A stretch of 55,000 nucleotides of DNA from Neocallimastix lanati (nom. inval.) (GCA_016946835.1 JACVTC010000060.1:87501-142500); one strand, 5' to 3'. Shown: positions 19,843 to 30,865, counted from the stretch's first letter. The notes: generated from the sequence alone by a model not told the origin. Numbers and translations: made by a program.

Positions 19843-20946
19843 TGATTTATACCTAATATTCTTAATCTACAAAAATTAAATTTTGTAGAAGTGAATAAAA
19901 GGATAAATACTGAATAAAATTGATTTAAGAAATTTAAAAAAATAAATATGTTTTATTATTAAACACAAAAATGTTTTATTAAAAAAAATTTATTTTTATT
20001 TTAATATTATTCTTTATTTATTTAATAATTAATTTTGTTTAAATTAATAAAATAATTGTTAAAACTAATAAAATAATAAAATGAAATATTTATTATTTAT
20101 ACTAATTTATTTTAAATTTTAATAATAAAATTGATTATTAATAACTAATAAAATATATAATAATTTATCAAAATAATTAATAATCATAAAAATTGATTAT
20201 TAAAAACTAATAAAATATCTATAATAATTTATTAAATAATTAATAATCATACTTTTTGATTATTAAAACTAATAAAATATTTATAATAATTTATTAACTA
20301 ATTAATAATCATAAAAATTGATTATTAAAACTAATAAAATATTTATAATAATTTATTAACTAATTAATAATAAAGAATAATTTATAAGAAATATTTACAT
20401 GTTTTTATATTTTTCTTTGATTTTAAACTATTTACATTAAAAATAATAAAATTAATAAAAGAGAAATAAAGAATAATTTAATAATAAATTATTCTTTATT
20501 TACAATTAAAATGTTAATAAATATGAGTTTTGAAATGTTATTTTAATTACAATTTGTTTATAAAAGTTGAGTTATAAAATAAATAAAATAATCATTATTT
20601 TAAATAAAAGTAACTTAAAAAATTATTTAACTATTTAATTTTAATTTTGCGTTGTTTATAAGTTTGTTTATTTGTTGTTTATAATTTATTAAATATGTTT
20701 ATTATTTTGTTTATTTGTAGTCTTAGAAAAATATTATTTATTAATTTATTTTAGTTTTTAATTAAAATTATTAATGATTAATTAATTTATTATTATTTTA
20801 TTTTAATTATCTTTATTTAATTAATTTTTCTTAAATATGGATTTAATTTTTTTTAGAATGGATTAATTTTTGGGTTAAGCTAGAAAACTTTAACAAGAAT
20901 TTGTTTTTTATTATTTATTTTAATTTAATAATTTTGTTATTTATCA
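19843..20946 (-). mobile_element. E3 left LTR (3' LTR)
   Basis: Direct repeat of 23924-25020. It contains about 3.5 tandem units of roughly 66 bp (20150-20390; AATAATCAT...TTGATTATTAAAACTAATAAAATAT). It has no similarity to LTRs A-D beyond TG...CA, so E3 is a different family from E2. Confidence 0.92.
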
Positions 20947-21073
20947 ATTTCTCGGCCCTTAAGAGTCAACTTCGTCCCTTGAAGTTGTATCATTTTCTTG
21001 TAGTACATAAGGGAAAAAATTTTTATATGAACATTTCTTTTAAGGAGTTTTCCTGTTTGTGGATCTTCAAGAA
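20947..21073 (-). pseudogene. E3 integrase C-terminal remnant and polypurine-like tract
   Basis: The minus strand reads LEDPQTGKLLKRNVHIK, which resembles the end of Ty3/gypsy integrases (the 'GxxxxRxVHxxxLxPY' tail). A one-base shift at AAAAATTTTTT is needed to continue as FPYVLQENDTTSRDEVDS and stop. The stop is followed by a purine-rich AAGGGCCGAGAAAT that abuts the LTR and may be the plus-strand primer. The integrase core is missing. Confidence 0.55.
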
Positions 21074-21300
21074 CTAAAGTGTTGTTTCAGAGTCTTTTGA
21101 TGATAGTCTTGAAAGTGCATCATCGAAAAGATTTCTTTTTCTTTTTTGATAAACTAGGTTGGTTTTGTACTTATTGAATTCTTCTATCCAACGAGCATGT
21201 CTATTGTTGTTAGGAATATTTTTCTTGAGCAAACCTAAAAGTGGCTTATAATCAGTTATAGATTTTATTGGTTTGTTATAGTTGATTGACAATGTCCTAC
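21074..21300 (-). pseudogene. E3 RNase H C-terminal remnant
   Basis: The frame SINYNKPIKSITDYKPLLGLLKK ... RHARWIEEFNKYK ... NLFDDALSRL matches the last third of Ty3-type RNase H (TDHKPL..., R.RW...L..., K.N..ADALSR). The usual His of TDHKPL is Tyr and the usual Ala of ADALSR is Asp. There is no ATG and it is out of frame with the protease ORF, which ends five bases upstream, so the junction at about 21293-21340 is a deletion scar that removed RT. Confidence 0.75.
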
Positions 21301-22442
21301 TTAAACAACAAGTTGGGTGTTCTAATTTGTCTTCCTCCTTTATTCTTTTCTATTATTATTGCATTACACATAGGCGTCTTTAAAGAAGTATGGTTATTAT
21401 ATATTTCAGTTATTCTTTTAATTCCTTTTTTTGTTTTTTGATATAAGCAATCATCATCTGGATCAATGTAGAGTCTGTACTTCTTTTGTATACCTCTTCC
21501 TAATATAATATTAAAGAATGGATTTGTATAATCTATTATATAAAATTTTTCATTCACAGTTAAGTTATTATTTATAATTAATTTTAAATTTATATAAGAA
21601 TTAGTATGGAGTATTGTACCATCGGCAATTGTAATAGTTTCAGAAAGGTCACAATTATTAATGATTACATTTTCTAGTTCTTCAAGTGAATTTTTAGTTA
21701 TGATGTTAACATTTGCACCTGTGTCGAAAAGTATTTTGACTGATTTGTTTCCTATTTTTCCACATAATATGGGAATATTTAAATTTTGAATAGTATAAAG
21801 TATTTTCTCAACTCGTGGTTTACAACCTTGCTCTAGATCTTTTCTTATAGATGGACATGCTGATAATAATTGTGTTAGGCTTATTTTAGGATATAAATTA
21901 TTGGCTTCTTCTAGAATATTGAATTTATCTTCAGGTTTTAACATTTGTATTTCGGTCATGTTTCGCTTACCTTTTGTTTTAACTTTTTCTGGTATAGTAT
22001 TTGAATTATTATCTTGATAATTATTTTCATTAGGAGTATTGGGTTGGGGTTTGTCAAAATTAGTTGCACGAACACTTTCACTATTATTATTAGATTCTTC
22101 ATGCGTAATATTATTATTAGATAAATCCATGTCTTCTATATCATTTGTAATTTCTCTTCTTCTTTTATCTCTAATGGCTTTCTTCTGTTGTTTAACAGCT
22201 TTTATATTAGGTTGATTTAGAATGGAAGGTTTTACTATAGATTTATTACTTGGTGATATTTTATTTTTATCCAATGCATTCCTACTTAGCGATTTTCTCT
22301 TTTGGGCTGCATTAATCATATAATTATTGTTTCCTTCATATTCTATAGTATTTTCTTGATCATAGTTGTTTGTTGCAATTTTATTTATCTCGGGAGATTG
22401 CGTACTCCCGATAACTAATTTAAATGGTTTAATTCTGGACAT
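21297..22442 (-). CDS. E3 protease-containing frame (truncated Pol)
   Basis: 381 codons counted from an ATG lying within the gag overlap; expression is expected by -1 frameshifting from gag. A long Asn/Lys-rich linker (aa 20-160) is followed by a retropepsin domain: lead strand PILCGKIGNKSVKILF, catalytic DTGA at aa 240-243, and ILGRG at aa 313-317. It would cut the Gag-Pol precursor. The frame ends soon after (PNLLFK) because RT is deleted. Overlap with gag is 28 nt. The domain itself looks undamaged, which is notable in an element that has lost RT and integrase. Confidence 0.85.
   Translation of the reverse strand: MSRIKPFKLVIGSTQSPEINKIATNNYDQENTIEYEGNNNYMINAAQKRKSLSRNALDKNKISPSNKSIVKPSILNQPNIKAVKQQKKAIRDKRRREITNDIEDMDLSNNNITHEESNNNSESVRATNFDKPQPNTPNENNYQDNNSNTIPEKVKTKGKRNMTEIQMLKPEDKFNILEEANNLYPKISLTQLLSACPSIRKDLEQGCKPRVEKILYTIQNLNIPILCGKIGNKSVKILFDTGANVNIITKNSLEELENVIINNCDLSETITIADGTILHTNSYINLKLIINNNLTVNEKFYIIDYTNPFFNIILGRGIQKKYRLYIDPDDDCLYQKTKKGIKRITEIYNNHTSLKTPMCNAIIIEKNKGGRQIRTPNLLFK
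22390..22424 (-). promoter_or_regulatory. E3 gag-pro -1 ribosomal frameshift signal
   Basis: On the minus strand: slippery heptamer TTTAAAT (22424-22418) in the gag phase T TTA AAT, directly followed by the gag stop TAG. A 6-nt spacer TAGTTA leads to a 7-bp hairpin, arms TCGGGAG (22411-22405) and CTCCCGA (22396-22390), with an 8-nt loop. Heptamer class, spacer length and stem all match known -1 signals. The GC-rich stem stands out in an AT-rich gene. Confidence 0.8.
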
Positions 22443-23343
22443 TCTTCAACAATGTGACCAATACGCTGACAATTTATGCATAGATTGATTTTTAAATCGG
22501 ATAATTTTTTTGTTATATCATCTAGTTCTTTATCAGTGAATTGAGAACCTTTTAAAGTTGCTCTTCTCTGTTCGACTCCTTTGTTGAATTTTACAGGGTT
22601 GTAAAAATTTCTATTTGTAGTAAAATTGTTGTTATAGTTATTATTTCTAAATTTATTATTATAACTGGAATTTTCATTAGTCCTAGTATTAGAGATAAAA
22701 GGAATTTTATTGTAATAATTGGTGTTAAAAGATCTAAAATTAGTATTTTTATTATTGTTATTATTAGTGTTATTTAGATTCTTCTTTACATTTGAGAATT
22801 GAGTTTTAGATTTTGGTTTATTGTCTTCAAGAAGTTTAAGCATTTTTTCCTTTTTTGAAGTTATTTCCATTGCATCACTTAATTTAGTAGGTTCTGATTC
22901 TAACAAATACTCATACATTTTAGACCAGTTTCTAAATGCATTTATGTAGTATGGAGTACTAATATAATCCTTTCCATCTAATTGTAATTGATTTAAGAGT
23001 TGTAAGAATTTTGTATCGAAGTCGGAAACTTTTTCACCTTTCTTAATGGTTAATGTTGATATTTCCAAAAATTTTACATTCTTTGGCGTACAAGGTTTAA
23101 ATCTTTTCTTTAAGTTTTCTAAAATTATTTCATAAGAGTCAGCTTGTGTTTTATTTAAAGAATTTATAACAATAGTTCTTGCTTTATCTGTAGTTACAGC
23201 AATTAAATATTCATTCTTTTCTTCGTTTTCAATTTTATATTTTCGACACCAATTTTCAAAGGCGAATTTCCATTCTTCATATTGGACTTTTTTTTCACCT
23301 AATATTGGTAATCTACTAAAAGTAATAGCTTTGGTAGTTGTTT

Positions 23344-23347
<4 letters not shown>
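22415..23347 (-). CDS. E3 Gag with CCHC zinc knuckle
   Basis: 310 residues from METTTKAITF. The N-terminal two thirds (YEEWKFAFENWCRKY ... ILENLKKRFKP ... VSDFDTKFLQLLNQL ... YYINAFRNWSKMYEYLLESEP) have the helical pattern of retrotransposon capsid. Then comes an Asn-rich linker (about aa 190-270) and one zinc knuckle C290-x2-C293-x4-H298-x4-C303 for RNA packaging. It ends at the TAG of the frameshift site. The start codon is preceded directly by 49 A on the coding strand (T49 at 23348-23396). It is intact, so it could form particles that package its own RNA if helped. Confidence 0.88.
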
Positions 23348-23400
<53 letters not shown>

Positions 23401-23430
23401 AAAATTTTTTTATATTAAAATTTTTCTAAT

Positions 23431-23469
<39 letters not shown>

Positions 23470-23578
23470 TAAAATTTTACTAATAAATTTTATTATTATT
23501 ATTATTTATTACTTTTAATATATATTTTATTATTTAATTAAATTGAATAATATGAATACTATTTAATTATCTTTAAAA

Positions 23579-23621
<43 letters not shown>

Positions 23622-23923
23622 TTAATTATTAAAGATAAATTTAATTTAATTTGCAGTTTATTTAACGTATATTATTTGTTGATTAATTTATATTAATAAC
23701 TTTAATTTATAATAATTTATTGCTATAATATTTTATTTGCATATTATTTAGATAAATTTATTTGAGTCTATTACTATGAATAATTTAGAGTTATTCTAAA
23801 ACTAGACTAATTTATTGAATTAATTATTGTTTAATATTACCATTGAATAACTAGGCTTATTCTAATATTAAACTGAAAAAAAAATTTACTTACCACAGGG
23901 GCAACAAGAGGATTCTCCACCAT
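23348..23923 (-). other. E3 leader with T tracts
   Basis: T49 (23348-23396), a second T run of about 35 near 23432-23467 and a third of about 36 near 23582-23619, separated by AT-rich sequence. There is no frame. The right end holds the primer site. Confidence 0.8.
23908..23922 (-). promoter_or_regulatory. E3 tRNA-type primer binding site
   Basis: The minus strand reads TGGTGGAGAATCCTC, one nucleotide after the LTR end (...AAATCA A). The complement GAGGATTCTCCACCA ends in the CCA of a mature tRNA. I cannot name the tRNA. No copy of this sequence occurs in the LTR, so E3, unlike E2, is not self-primed. Confidence 0.6.
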
Positions 23924-25020
23924 TGATTTATACCTAATATTCTTAATCTACAAAAATTAAATTTTGTAGAAGTGAATAAAAGGATAAATACTGAATAAAA
24001 TTGATTTAAGAAATTTAAAAAAATAAATATGTTTTATTATTAAACACAAAAATGTTTTATTAAAAAAAATTTATTTTTATTTTAATATTAATCTTTATTT
24101 ATTTAATAATTAATTTTGTTTAAATTAATAAAATAATTGTTAAAACTAATAAAATAATAAAATGAAATATTTATTATTTATACTAATTTATTTTAAATTT
24201 TAATAATAAAATTGATTATTAATAACTAATAAAATATATAATAATTTATCAAAATAATTAATAATCATAAAAATTGATTATTAAAAACTAATAAAATATC
24301 TATAATAATTTATTAAATAATTAATAATCATACTTTTTGATTATTAAAACTAATAAAATATTTATAATAATTTATTAACTAATTAATAATCATAAAAATT
24401 GATTATTAAAACTAATAAAATATTTATAATAATTTATTAACTAATTAATAATAAAGAATAATTTATAAGAAATATTTACATGTTTTTATATTTTTCTTTG
24501 ATTTTAAACTATTTACATTAAAAATAATAAAATTAATAAAAGAGAAATAAAGAATAATTTAATAATAAATTATTCTTTATTTACAATTAAAATGTTAATA
24601 AAGATAAGTTTTAAAATGTTATTTTAATTACAATTTGTTTATAAAAGTTGAGTTATAAAATAAATAAAATAATCATTATTTTAAATAAAAGTAACTTAAA
24701 AAATTATTTAACTATTTAATTTTAATTTTGCGATGTTTATAAGTTTGTTTATTTGTTATTTATAATTTATTAAATTTGTTTATTATTTTGTTTATTTGTA
24801 GTCTTAGAAAAATATTATTTATTAATTTATTTTAGTTTTTAATTAAAATTATTAATGATTAATTAATTTATTATTATTTTATTTTAATTATTTTTATTTA
24901 ATTAATTTTTCTTAAATATGGATTTAATTTTTTGTTTAGAATGGATTAATTTTTGGGTTAAGTTAGACAGAATTTGTTTATTTATTATTTATTTTAATTT
25001 AATAATTTTGTTATTTATCA
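23924..25020 (-). mobile_element. E3 right LTR (5' LTR)
   Basis: Near-identical copy of 19843-20946. It ends in CA at 25020, 14 nt before the first base of tRNA-Val. Confidence 0.92.
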
Positions 25021-25034
25021 AAAACTAATATATT

Positions 25035-25107
25035 ATCCGAATAGTGTAGTGGTTATCACGTTTGCTTTACACGCAAAAGGTCTCCGGTTCGAACCCGGGT
25101 TCGGGTA
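25035..25107 (+). tRNA. tRNA-Val (anticodon UAC)
   Basis: 73 nt. Acceptor ATCCGAA pairs with TTCGGGT (one G-U) plus discriminator A. The D arm has A box TAGTGTAGTGGT (25042-25053). Anticodon stem TTTGC/GCAAA encloses the loop TTTACAC with anticodon TAC. The T arm TCCGG/CCGGG includes B box GGTTCGAACCC (25086-25096). No intron and no encoded CCA. The internal promoter is intact and a T4 terminator follows, so it should be transcribed by Pol III despite LTR insertion 14 nt upstream. Pol III factors over this promoter are the likely reason retroelements pile up on its 5' side. Confidence 0.96.
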
Positions 25108-25110
25108 AAG

Positions 25111-25114
25111 TTTT
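25111..25114 (+). terminator. Pol III T4 terminator of tRNA-Val
   Basis: TTTT four bases after the mature 3' end, the usual Pol III stop. Confidence 0.75.
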
Positions 25115-26590
25115 AATTTTATATATTTTACATATAAATAACAGTCAATATTCATTAATTAATAATCTAGGGTTTTTAATTTTTTTTTTTTTTTTTTTTT
25201 TTTTGAATAGTATGAAATACTCTACTATTAAACTTTTTTATTTTTTTATTTTTTTTTATTTTTTATTTTATTTTTTTTAAATTTATTTATTTATTTATTT
25301 ATTTATTTATAATCTATTATTATTTATAATTAAAATAAAATAAAAAATAAAATAATTAACATCACTTAAATTTTGGTAAATATTTTATAAACAAATTAAA
25401 TTATTTAAAAATAATTATAATAATTCAATTGGTTTAAATATTTACCAAAATTTATCATCAAATAATTACAATTAGTTATATTTAATAATCTTTAAATTTT
25501 TATTTTTTTATTTTTTTATTTTTTATTTTTTATTTTTATTTTTTTATTTTTTATTTTTTATTTTTTTATTTTTTTATTTTTTATTTTTTTTATTTTTTAT
25601 TTTTTTATTTTTTATTTTTTATTTTTTATTTTTTATTTTTTATTTTTTATTTTTTATTTTTTATTTTTTTATTTTTTTATTTTTTTATTTTTTTATTTTT
25701 TATTTTTTATTTTTTTGTTTAAATTTTAGTAAAATTTTTTTATAAAATTATTTCATTTATTCATATATATTAGATTAAATTCTAATATAGGATTAAATAT
25801 GATATTAAATCAATTATATTCATTCATTAATATATTATGAAATATACTGTGATTATATATAATTTGTTCTTATTCCTCTTTAAATTTATATTGAAACTAT
25901 TGAAAAATTTAATAGAATTTTACTTTCCTTGGAATTGGTGGATCATCCATCCAACTTCTTATTCTACTATAATAAAATTAACATTAAAATAATTTAATTA
26001 TAATTTTAATTTTAATTATATTTAATTTTATAATAATTTTAATTATTAAATATAATTAAAATTAAAATTATAATTAAACATAATAAAATTAATATTAATA
26101 TTAAAATAATTATAATTAAATATAATAAAATTAAAATTAAAATAATTATAATAAAATAATTATAATTCATTTGATTATAGTATAATTAAATATATAAGAG
26201 TGGATTATAATTTGTGATATTATTTTATTTATTTATTTATTATTTATTTATTTATATATTATTTGTTAATACTTTAGTTTTAATTATATAAAAATAATAT
26301 TTTTTTTCTTTTATGTAAAAATAAATCTTCACGTCATTATTAGACGGGAGGTTTAACTTGGTTTAAATTTCTTAGATAGAAAATATTAATATTAATAAAA
26401 TAATAATATAATTATACTAAGTTAAAAAAAAATAATAAGCATATCATTATTTTTAATCCTGCTTTTTTTTTTTCATAATAAATTTTTTTATCATGTTTTT
26501 AATTTTTTGCTTCTTAATTTTTATTTTTTTGTGCCTTTTAACTATTTTTATTTTATTTATAATTAAAGTTTATAATTTCATCATTAACAG
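25115..26590. other. AT-rich intergenic sequence with simple repeats
   Basis: No gene seen. (TTTA)n near 25280-25310. (TTTTTTA)n and (TTTTTA)n from 25500 to 25712. Nested AATTATAATTAAA-type repeats at 25975-26160. Two less AT-rich patches (25917-25965 with TTGGTGGATCATCCATCC, and 26325-26365 with TTAGACGGGAGG) are unexplained. Short frames here are low-complexity translations. Confidence 0.6.
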
Positions 26591-26930
26591 AAAATATTCA
26601 ATTACTTATTATTTATTAATAAATACTCTTTTTATTATTTATTATTTATTAATAAATACTCTTTTTATTATTTATTATTTATTAATAAATACTCTTTTTA
26701 TTATTTATTATTTATTAATAAATACTCTTTTTATTATTTATTATTTATTATTTATTATTTATTAATAAATACTCTTTTTATTATTATTTATTTATTATTT
26801 ATTATTTATTAATAAATACTCTTCTTATTATTTATTATTTATTATTTATTATTTATTAATAAATACTCTTTTTATTATTATTTATTATTTATTATTTATT
26901 AATAAATACTCTTTTTATTATTTATTATTT
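26590..26930. repeat. Minisatellite with core TTATTAATAAATACTC
   Basis: About eight units of roughly 36 bp (core TTATTAATAAATACTCTTT plus a variable number of TATTATT). The open frame across it (26493-26765, repeats of INTLFIIYYLL) is a by-product of the repeat. The same core recurs at 42455-42560 and 48615-48745. Confidence 0.85.
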
Positions 26931-27629
26931 AATTATTCCATTATTTATCAGAAGAATTTAAAAAAAATTTTTTTTCTATAGTAGAATCTAAAATTAAAAT
27001 TGGAGAAATTCAAATATTTTTTAAATTTTAATTTTAAATTTCATCATCATAAACTGCTTCAATATAAAAATATTTATTTATTTATTTATTTATTTATTCA
27101 TCCATTTAATAGGAAAAAGAATTTTAAATTTTTAAATTTTTTAAATTTTTTAATTTTTTTTTTTTTTAGCAGATTTCTTTAATTAATTTTAATTTTTAAA
27201 TTTTTAATTAATTAAATTTTTAATTTTTAATTTTTAATATAAAAATCGATTAAAACAGAAAATAAAAAAATAAAAAAATAAAAAAAAAATAAAAAATTTT
27301 TTTTAATAATTAAAATTAAATCATTCCTTCATAATCAAAATCAAATGAAAGAGATTTGAAATTAATGAAAAATTCTTTTATTTTATTTTATTTTTTATTT
27401 TATTATATTATATTTTATTATATTATTTTTTATTATTATTTTATTATTATTTTATTTTATTTTATTTAATAAAAATAAATAATAAAATAAAGAAATTTAG
27501 GAAGAACAAAGGAATAGAAATCTTTTTATTATTATTTTTTTTAATTATTTCTTATTTTTATGAAATTTACTAATCCACATTATTCAAAGTTTATAATTAA
27601 ATAATAAATAAATAAATAATAAATAAATT
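26931..27629. other. AT-rich intergenic sequence
   Basis: Contains (TTTA)n at 27070-27100, AAATTTTTTAAATTTTT repeats near 27120-27240 and TTTTATTTTATTATTATT runs at 27375-27470. I see no gene. Confidence 0.6.
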
Positions 27630-27770
27630 GAATATGTGAACTATATGAAATAAGTGTCCAATATATTTATAAGGTATTGAAACATATTGTATTAAATTAA
27701 ATGTATAAGTCACATTTGTTCATATAAATACATGTAAATTGTATAGAATTAGACCATAGTAATTCTTGAT
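27630..27770 (+). repeat. Direct repeat, left copy of an old LTR-like element
   Basis: GAATATGTGAACTATATGAAATAAGTGTC... matches 30770-30865, with about 40 extra bases in this copy. The right copy starts TGTTAGAATATG straight after AAAGGGGGAA, the polypurine-tract/LTR junction typical of Ty1/copia elements. This copy lacks the TGTTA start. Confidence 0.6.
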
Positions 27771-27946
27771 TTAGATTTCAAAAATTTCATTCAGCGAGGA
27801 TTAGGATTTCAGTAGATTTCTTCTTTAGTATTATGTATTGTCCGACAATGTCTTATGGTCTGCTAGGTAGCTCAATTTCAATTTTCAAAATAGTAAATAA
27901 CATTATTTGATTTTCACGACAAGAGTCAATAAAATTTCTTAATCTA

Positions 27947-28027
27947 TTAACAGTCAGTTCATTTGGTTTTATAATTATGTCAACTTTATTAATATATTTT
28001 ATGATAATAATTACTTAAAGAATTATC
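27947..28027 (+). repeat. 81-bp inverted repeat, left arm
   Basis: Reverse complement of 30871-30951 with a single mismatch (80/81). Starts TTAACAGTCAGTTCATTTGG. TA lies just outside both arms, so the sequence would fit a TA- or TTAA-inserting DNA transposon, but the partner arm abuts an LTR-like repeat, so a rearrangement is equally possible. Confidence 0.8.
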
Positions 28028-30764
28028 TTGAAATGGTGAAATTGAAATTTCAATACTGAAATGTTAAATAAAATATAAATATGAAATTAAATATCCTAAT
28101 TCTTTAAGAGATACATTAAATAATCAATATATGGAATGTGAAAATCGACATTTACGAATTGAAATTCAAACAATATTATTTTCAAAATAAAATGAATTTA
28201 AATTATAAATTTTAATTTTTAAATTCAAATTTTGAAATTAAATTTTAAAATTTAAAAATTTAGAAAATGAAAACAAACATTTTTTTAATATTTTATACCA
28301 TCATAACTAAATTAATATTGAAATTTAAATTTATATTTAAATAGCTAATTTAAATTCAATAAATAAAACCTTTATACCACAATATTATAATTTGGAGTAT
28401 GAAATAAAAATATAAAGGACAATGAAAAGCAATAATATGAAAAGATATTATGAAAATAAGCAAACAGTTCAAATTTTAAAAAAAAAAATATATATATATT
28501 TTAAATATAAGCAAAATAGTTTTAATTCTGATAATAACAATAATATTATATTCTAAGAGATTAAACAAGAATGTTAAATTAAGTAAACTTTGGGCTTATT
28601 AACTACACTCTATTGCTTGGAAATAATATAAATTGACAAACAATTTTCATAAAGGTAGAAATCAGTATTATTTTATATTTTGAAAAAAATTTTAGAAAAT
28701 AATTTAAATATAACACTTTTATCATATTAAAATATACAACAATATATATACATATATATACATATAAAACTACTATATATAATTTAAATAAATTAAAAGA
28801 AAAAAAATTATAAAATGAAAGGAAAGGAAAGGTAATTAGAGAACTGTTGAAACCTCAAAAATTAGCCGACTTTACGTTATTCCGGTGATTCAAAGTGCTC
28901 TGGATTATCTTTTGAATTCATTAAAAATGCAAAGAAAGATGATCAATGTCCATCCTGTCGGAAATTAGTGAAAAACCATGATTTTAGCAATTATAAAATT
29001 AAAGTTGAGTTTTATTACAATTCAATTTTATAAAATATATTTGCAATTTAAAGAATTACTCGTTATGTTTACTTAATAAAACCTCTACTAAAGTTATTAC
29101 CCATTCCTACATATTTTCATATATATTACAAATTTAATAAAAAAAAAAAAAAGATAGAGAATTATAAAATATATTACGAATTATGCCTCAATACAACATT
29201 ATTTCAAATGAATTAATAAATACATATTATCCTTCCACAATGTTTAATAGAAAAGTAAGAAAGAAAATTAACACCAATAGGATGAAATTCTAAAATATAG
29301 AAATATTAACTCACTAAAAGAAAATCACATTTAAACTTTAATTAACTATTCTATACACTAATAATATATATACGAAATAAGCTATTCTACTCCATCAATA
29401 GATCTAATACAATTCAACAATATATGTTATTTATAACTTTTGGCAATCACACATTAAACAATGGTTATTTGCTCAACCCCAAAGCATATTATTTAAAGTA
29501 TAGTTATTTTATTTTGCGCATTTATATATATCAAACATATATATATAATAAATTAACAACAATAAAGGAGGAGACACTATGTCAGAGAATCCCATACAAA
29601 ATAATTTAAAATATAATATCCTAAAAATTTAAGGGAAATACAATAGAATGAATAATTCCCAGCGTGAAATGGGTGGATTCAAACAATAATAGTATTATTA
29701 AACCTAGAGTGAAATGGGTTTAGATAATTAACTAATTTAATATTAATTTAATAAAAAACCTTCATAATGAAAGGTATAATATAATAAATATTAACCATGA
29801 GTTATATTTACAAACAGATGAGGTATATCCATCTACAAGCTATACTTATTGATTGCAAAATATTCATGAAGTTATAATTATTATTATTAAACTTATGTAT
29901 CTTTAATATTTTAATGATGATGAGAAAATCCAAATATATAAAATTCTTTTAGAAATTCGGATTTTAGGGGGAATAGTGAACGTAAAATATTAATGAAAGC
30001 TAAAAATGAAAGCTAACTAATTGGAATAAAATTAACTCAATAAGAGAAATTTAAACAAAAAATTAGCCTACAAAGAGAAATAAACTAAAACTATGAACCT
30101 TAGCAAAATATTACATAATTTACATTATTTACTAAAGGCCTAAATGGCTAGAATAATATAAAATTTACTATAAATGTAATCAATTTTTAATACCCAAGAT
30201 TAAATTTTTATCAAGTACACCGGTATACAAATTAACAAATATAATTAACCATTTATTTTAATAGTTATCGCTAAAACTACAAAACGAATATATATATAGT
30301 TAACGCAAATCTATAGAGCGATTATAATTAAAAGTGATGTAAAAACCCAATATTATGAGGTATTCACACAAATATAGATGGTATAATATCACCCTTCAAG
30401 CGAAAGGTTTTCCGTCATACAAAATGGTATATCTAAACCATATAATAATATAAGAGATGCAATAGATATATCCAATAGCAATGGAGTATTTAATAATATT
30501 AAATACTTTGTTTAAGGGGAATTTATTAGATGACATATTTATTTAAAATTATTTTAACAAAAATTCATATTAAGCTAGAAAATTAATATAAAATAAAAAA
30601 ATATTTTATTCATGTAAAATTAAATGTTAGTTTAGAATAGAAATAATTAGTCGATAATTTAAATTAAGTTAATATTATAAGAATAGGATAATTTAATATA
30701 CATATATTCACCAGTAAACCAAATTTTTTTTTTTTATATCAAGAAAATTAGGTTAAAGGGGGAA
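28028..30764. other. Interior of the decayed element, no intact gene
   Basis: Less homopolymeric than its surroundings. At 28870-29032 a frame encodes YSGDSKCSGLSFEFIKN and DDQCPSCRKLV, with CxxC and Cys spacing like a small zinc finger, then stops. I cannot assign it. A tandem GTGAAATGGGT motif occurs near 29664 and 29710. A polypurine tract AAAGGGGGAA ends the interval (30755-30764). It may be the remains of a copia-like interior; no RT or integrase motif survives that I can read. Confidence 0.4.
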
Positions 30765-30865
30765 TGTTAGAATATGTGATCTATATGAAATAAGTGTCAA
30801 ATGTAAGGTATTGAAACATATTGTATTAAATTAAATGTAAATTGTATAGAATTATACCATAGTAA
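30765..30865 (+). repeat. Direct repeat, right copy (LTR-like start)
   Basis: TGTTAGAATATGTGATC..., partner of 27630-27770, breaking off at 30865 where the inverted arm begins. Confidence 0.6.

Larger units (their letters stand above)
19843..25020 (-). mobile_element. Ty3/gypsy-derived element E3 with gag and protease only
   Basis: 5.2 kb. The 1104-bp and 1097-bp LTRs start TGATTTATACC, end ATTTATCA and differ at only some 10-20 places, so the insertion is young. Flanks: ...ATAAAA before and AAAACTAAT after, compatible with a 4-bp AAAA target duplication. Inside on the minus strand: tRNA-type primer site, gag, -1 frameshift signal, protease frame, then only the end of RNase H and the last residues of an integrase. 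RT and the catalytic integrase are deleted, so movement would need enzymes from another element. It is inserted between LTR D of E2 and the tRNA-Val gene. Confidence 0.88.

Noticed and set aside
26493-26765. 90-codon open frame with INTLFIIYYLL repeats
   Set aside because: It is the translation of a 36-bp minisatellite, which continues beyond the frame and is non-coding at its other two loci.
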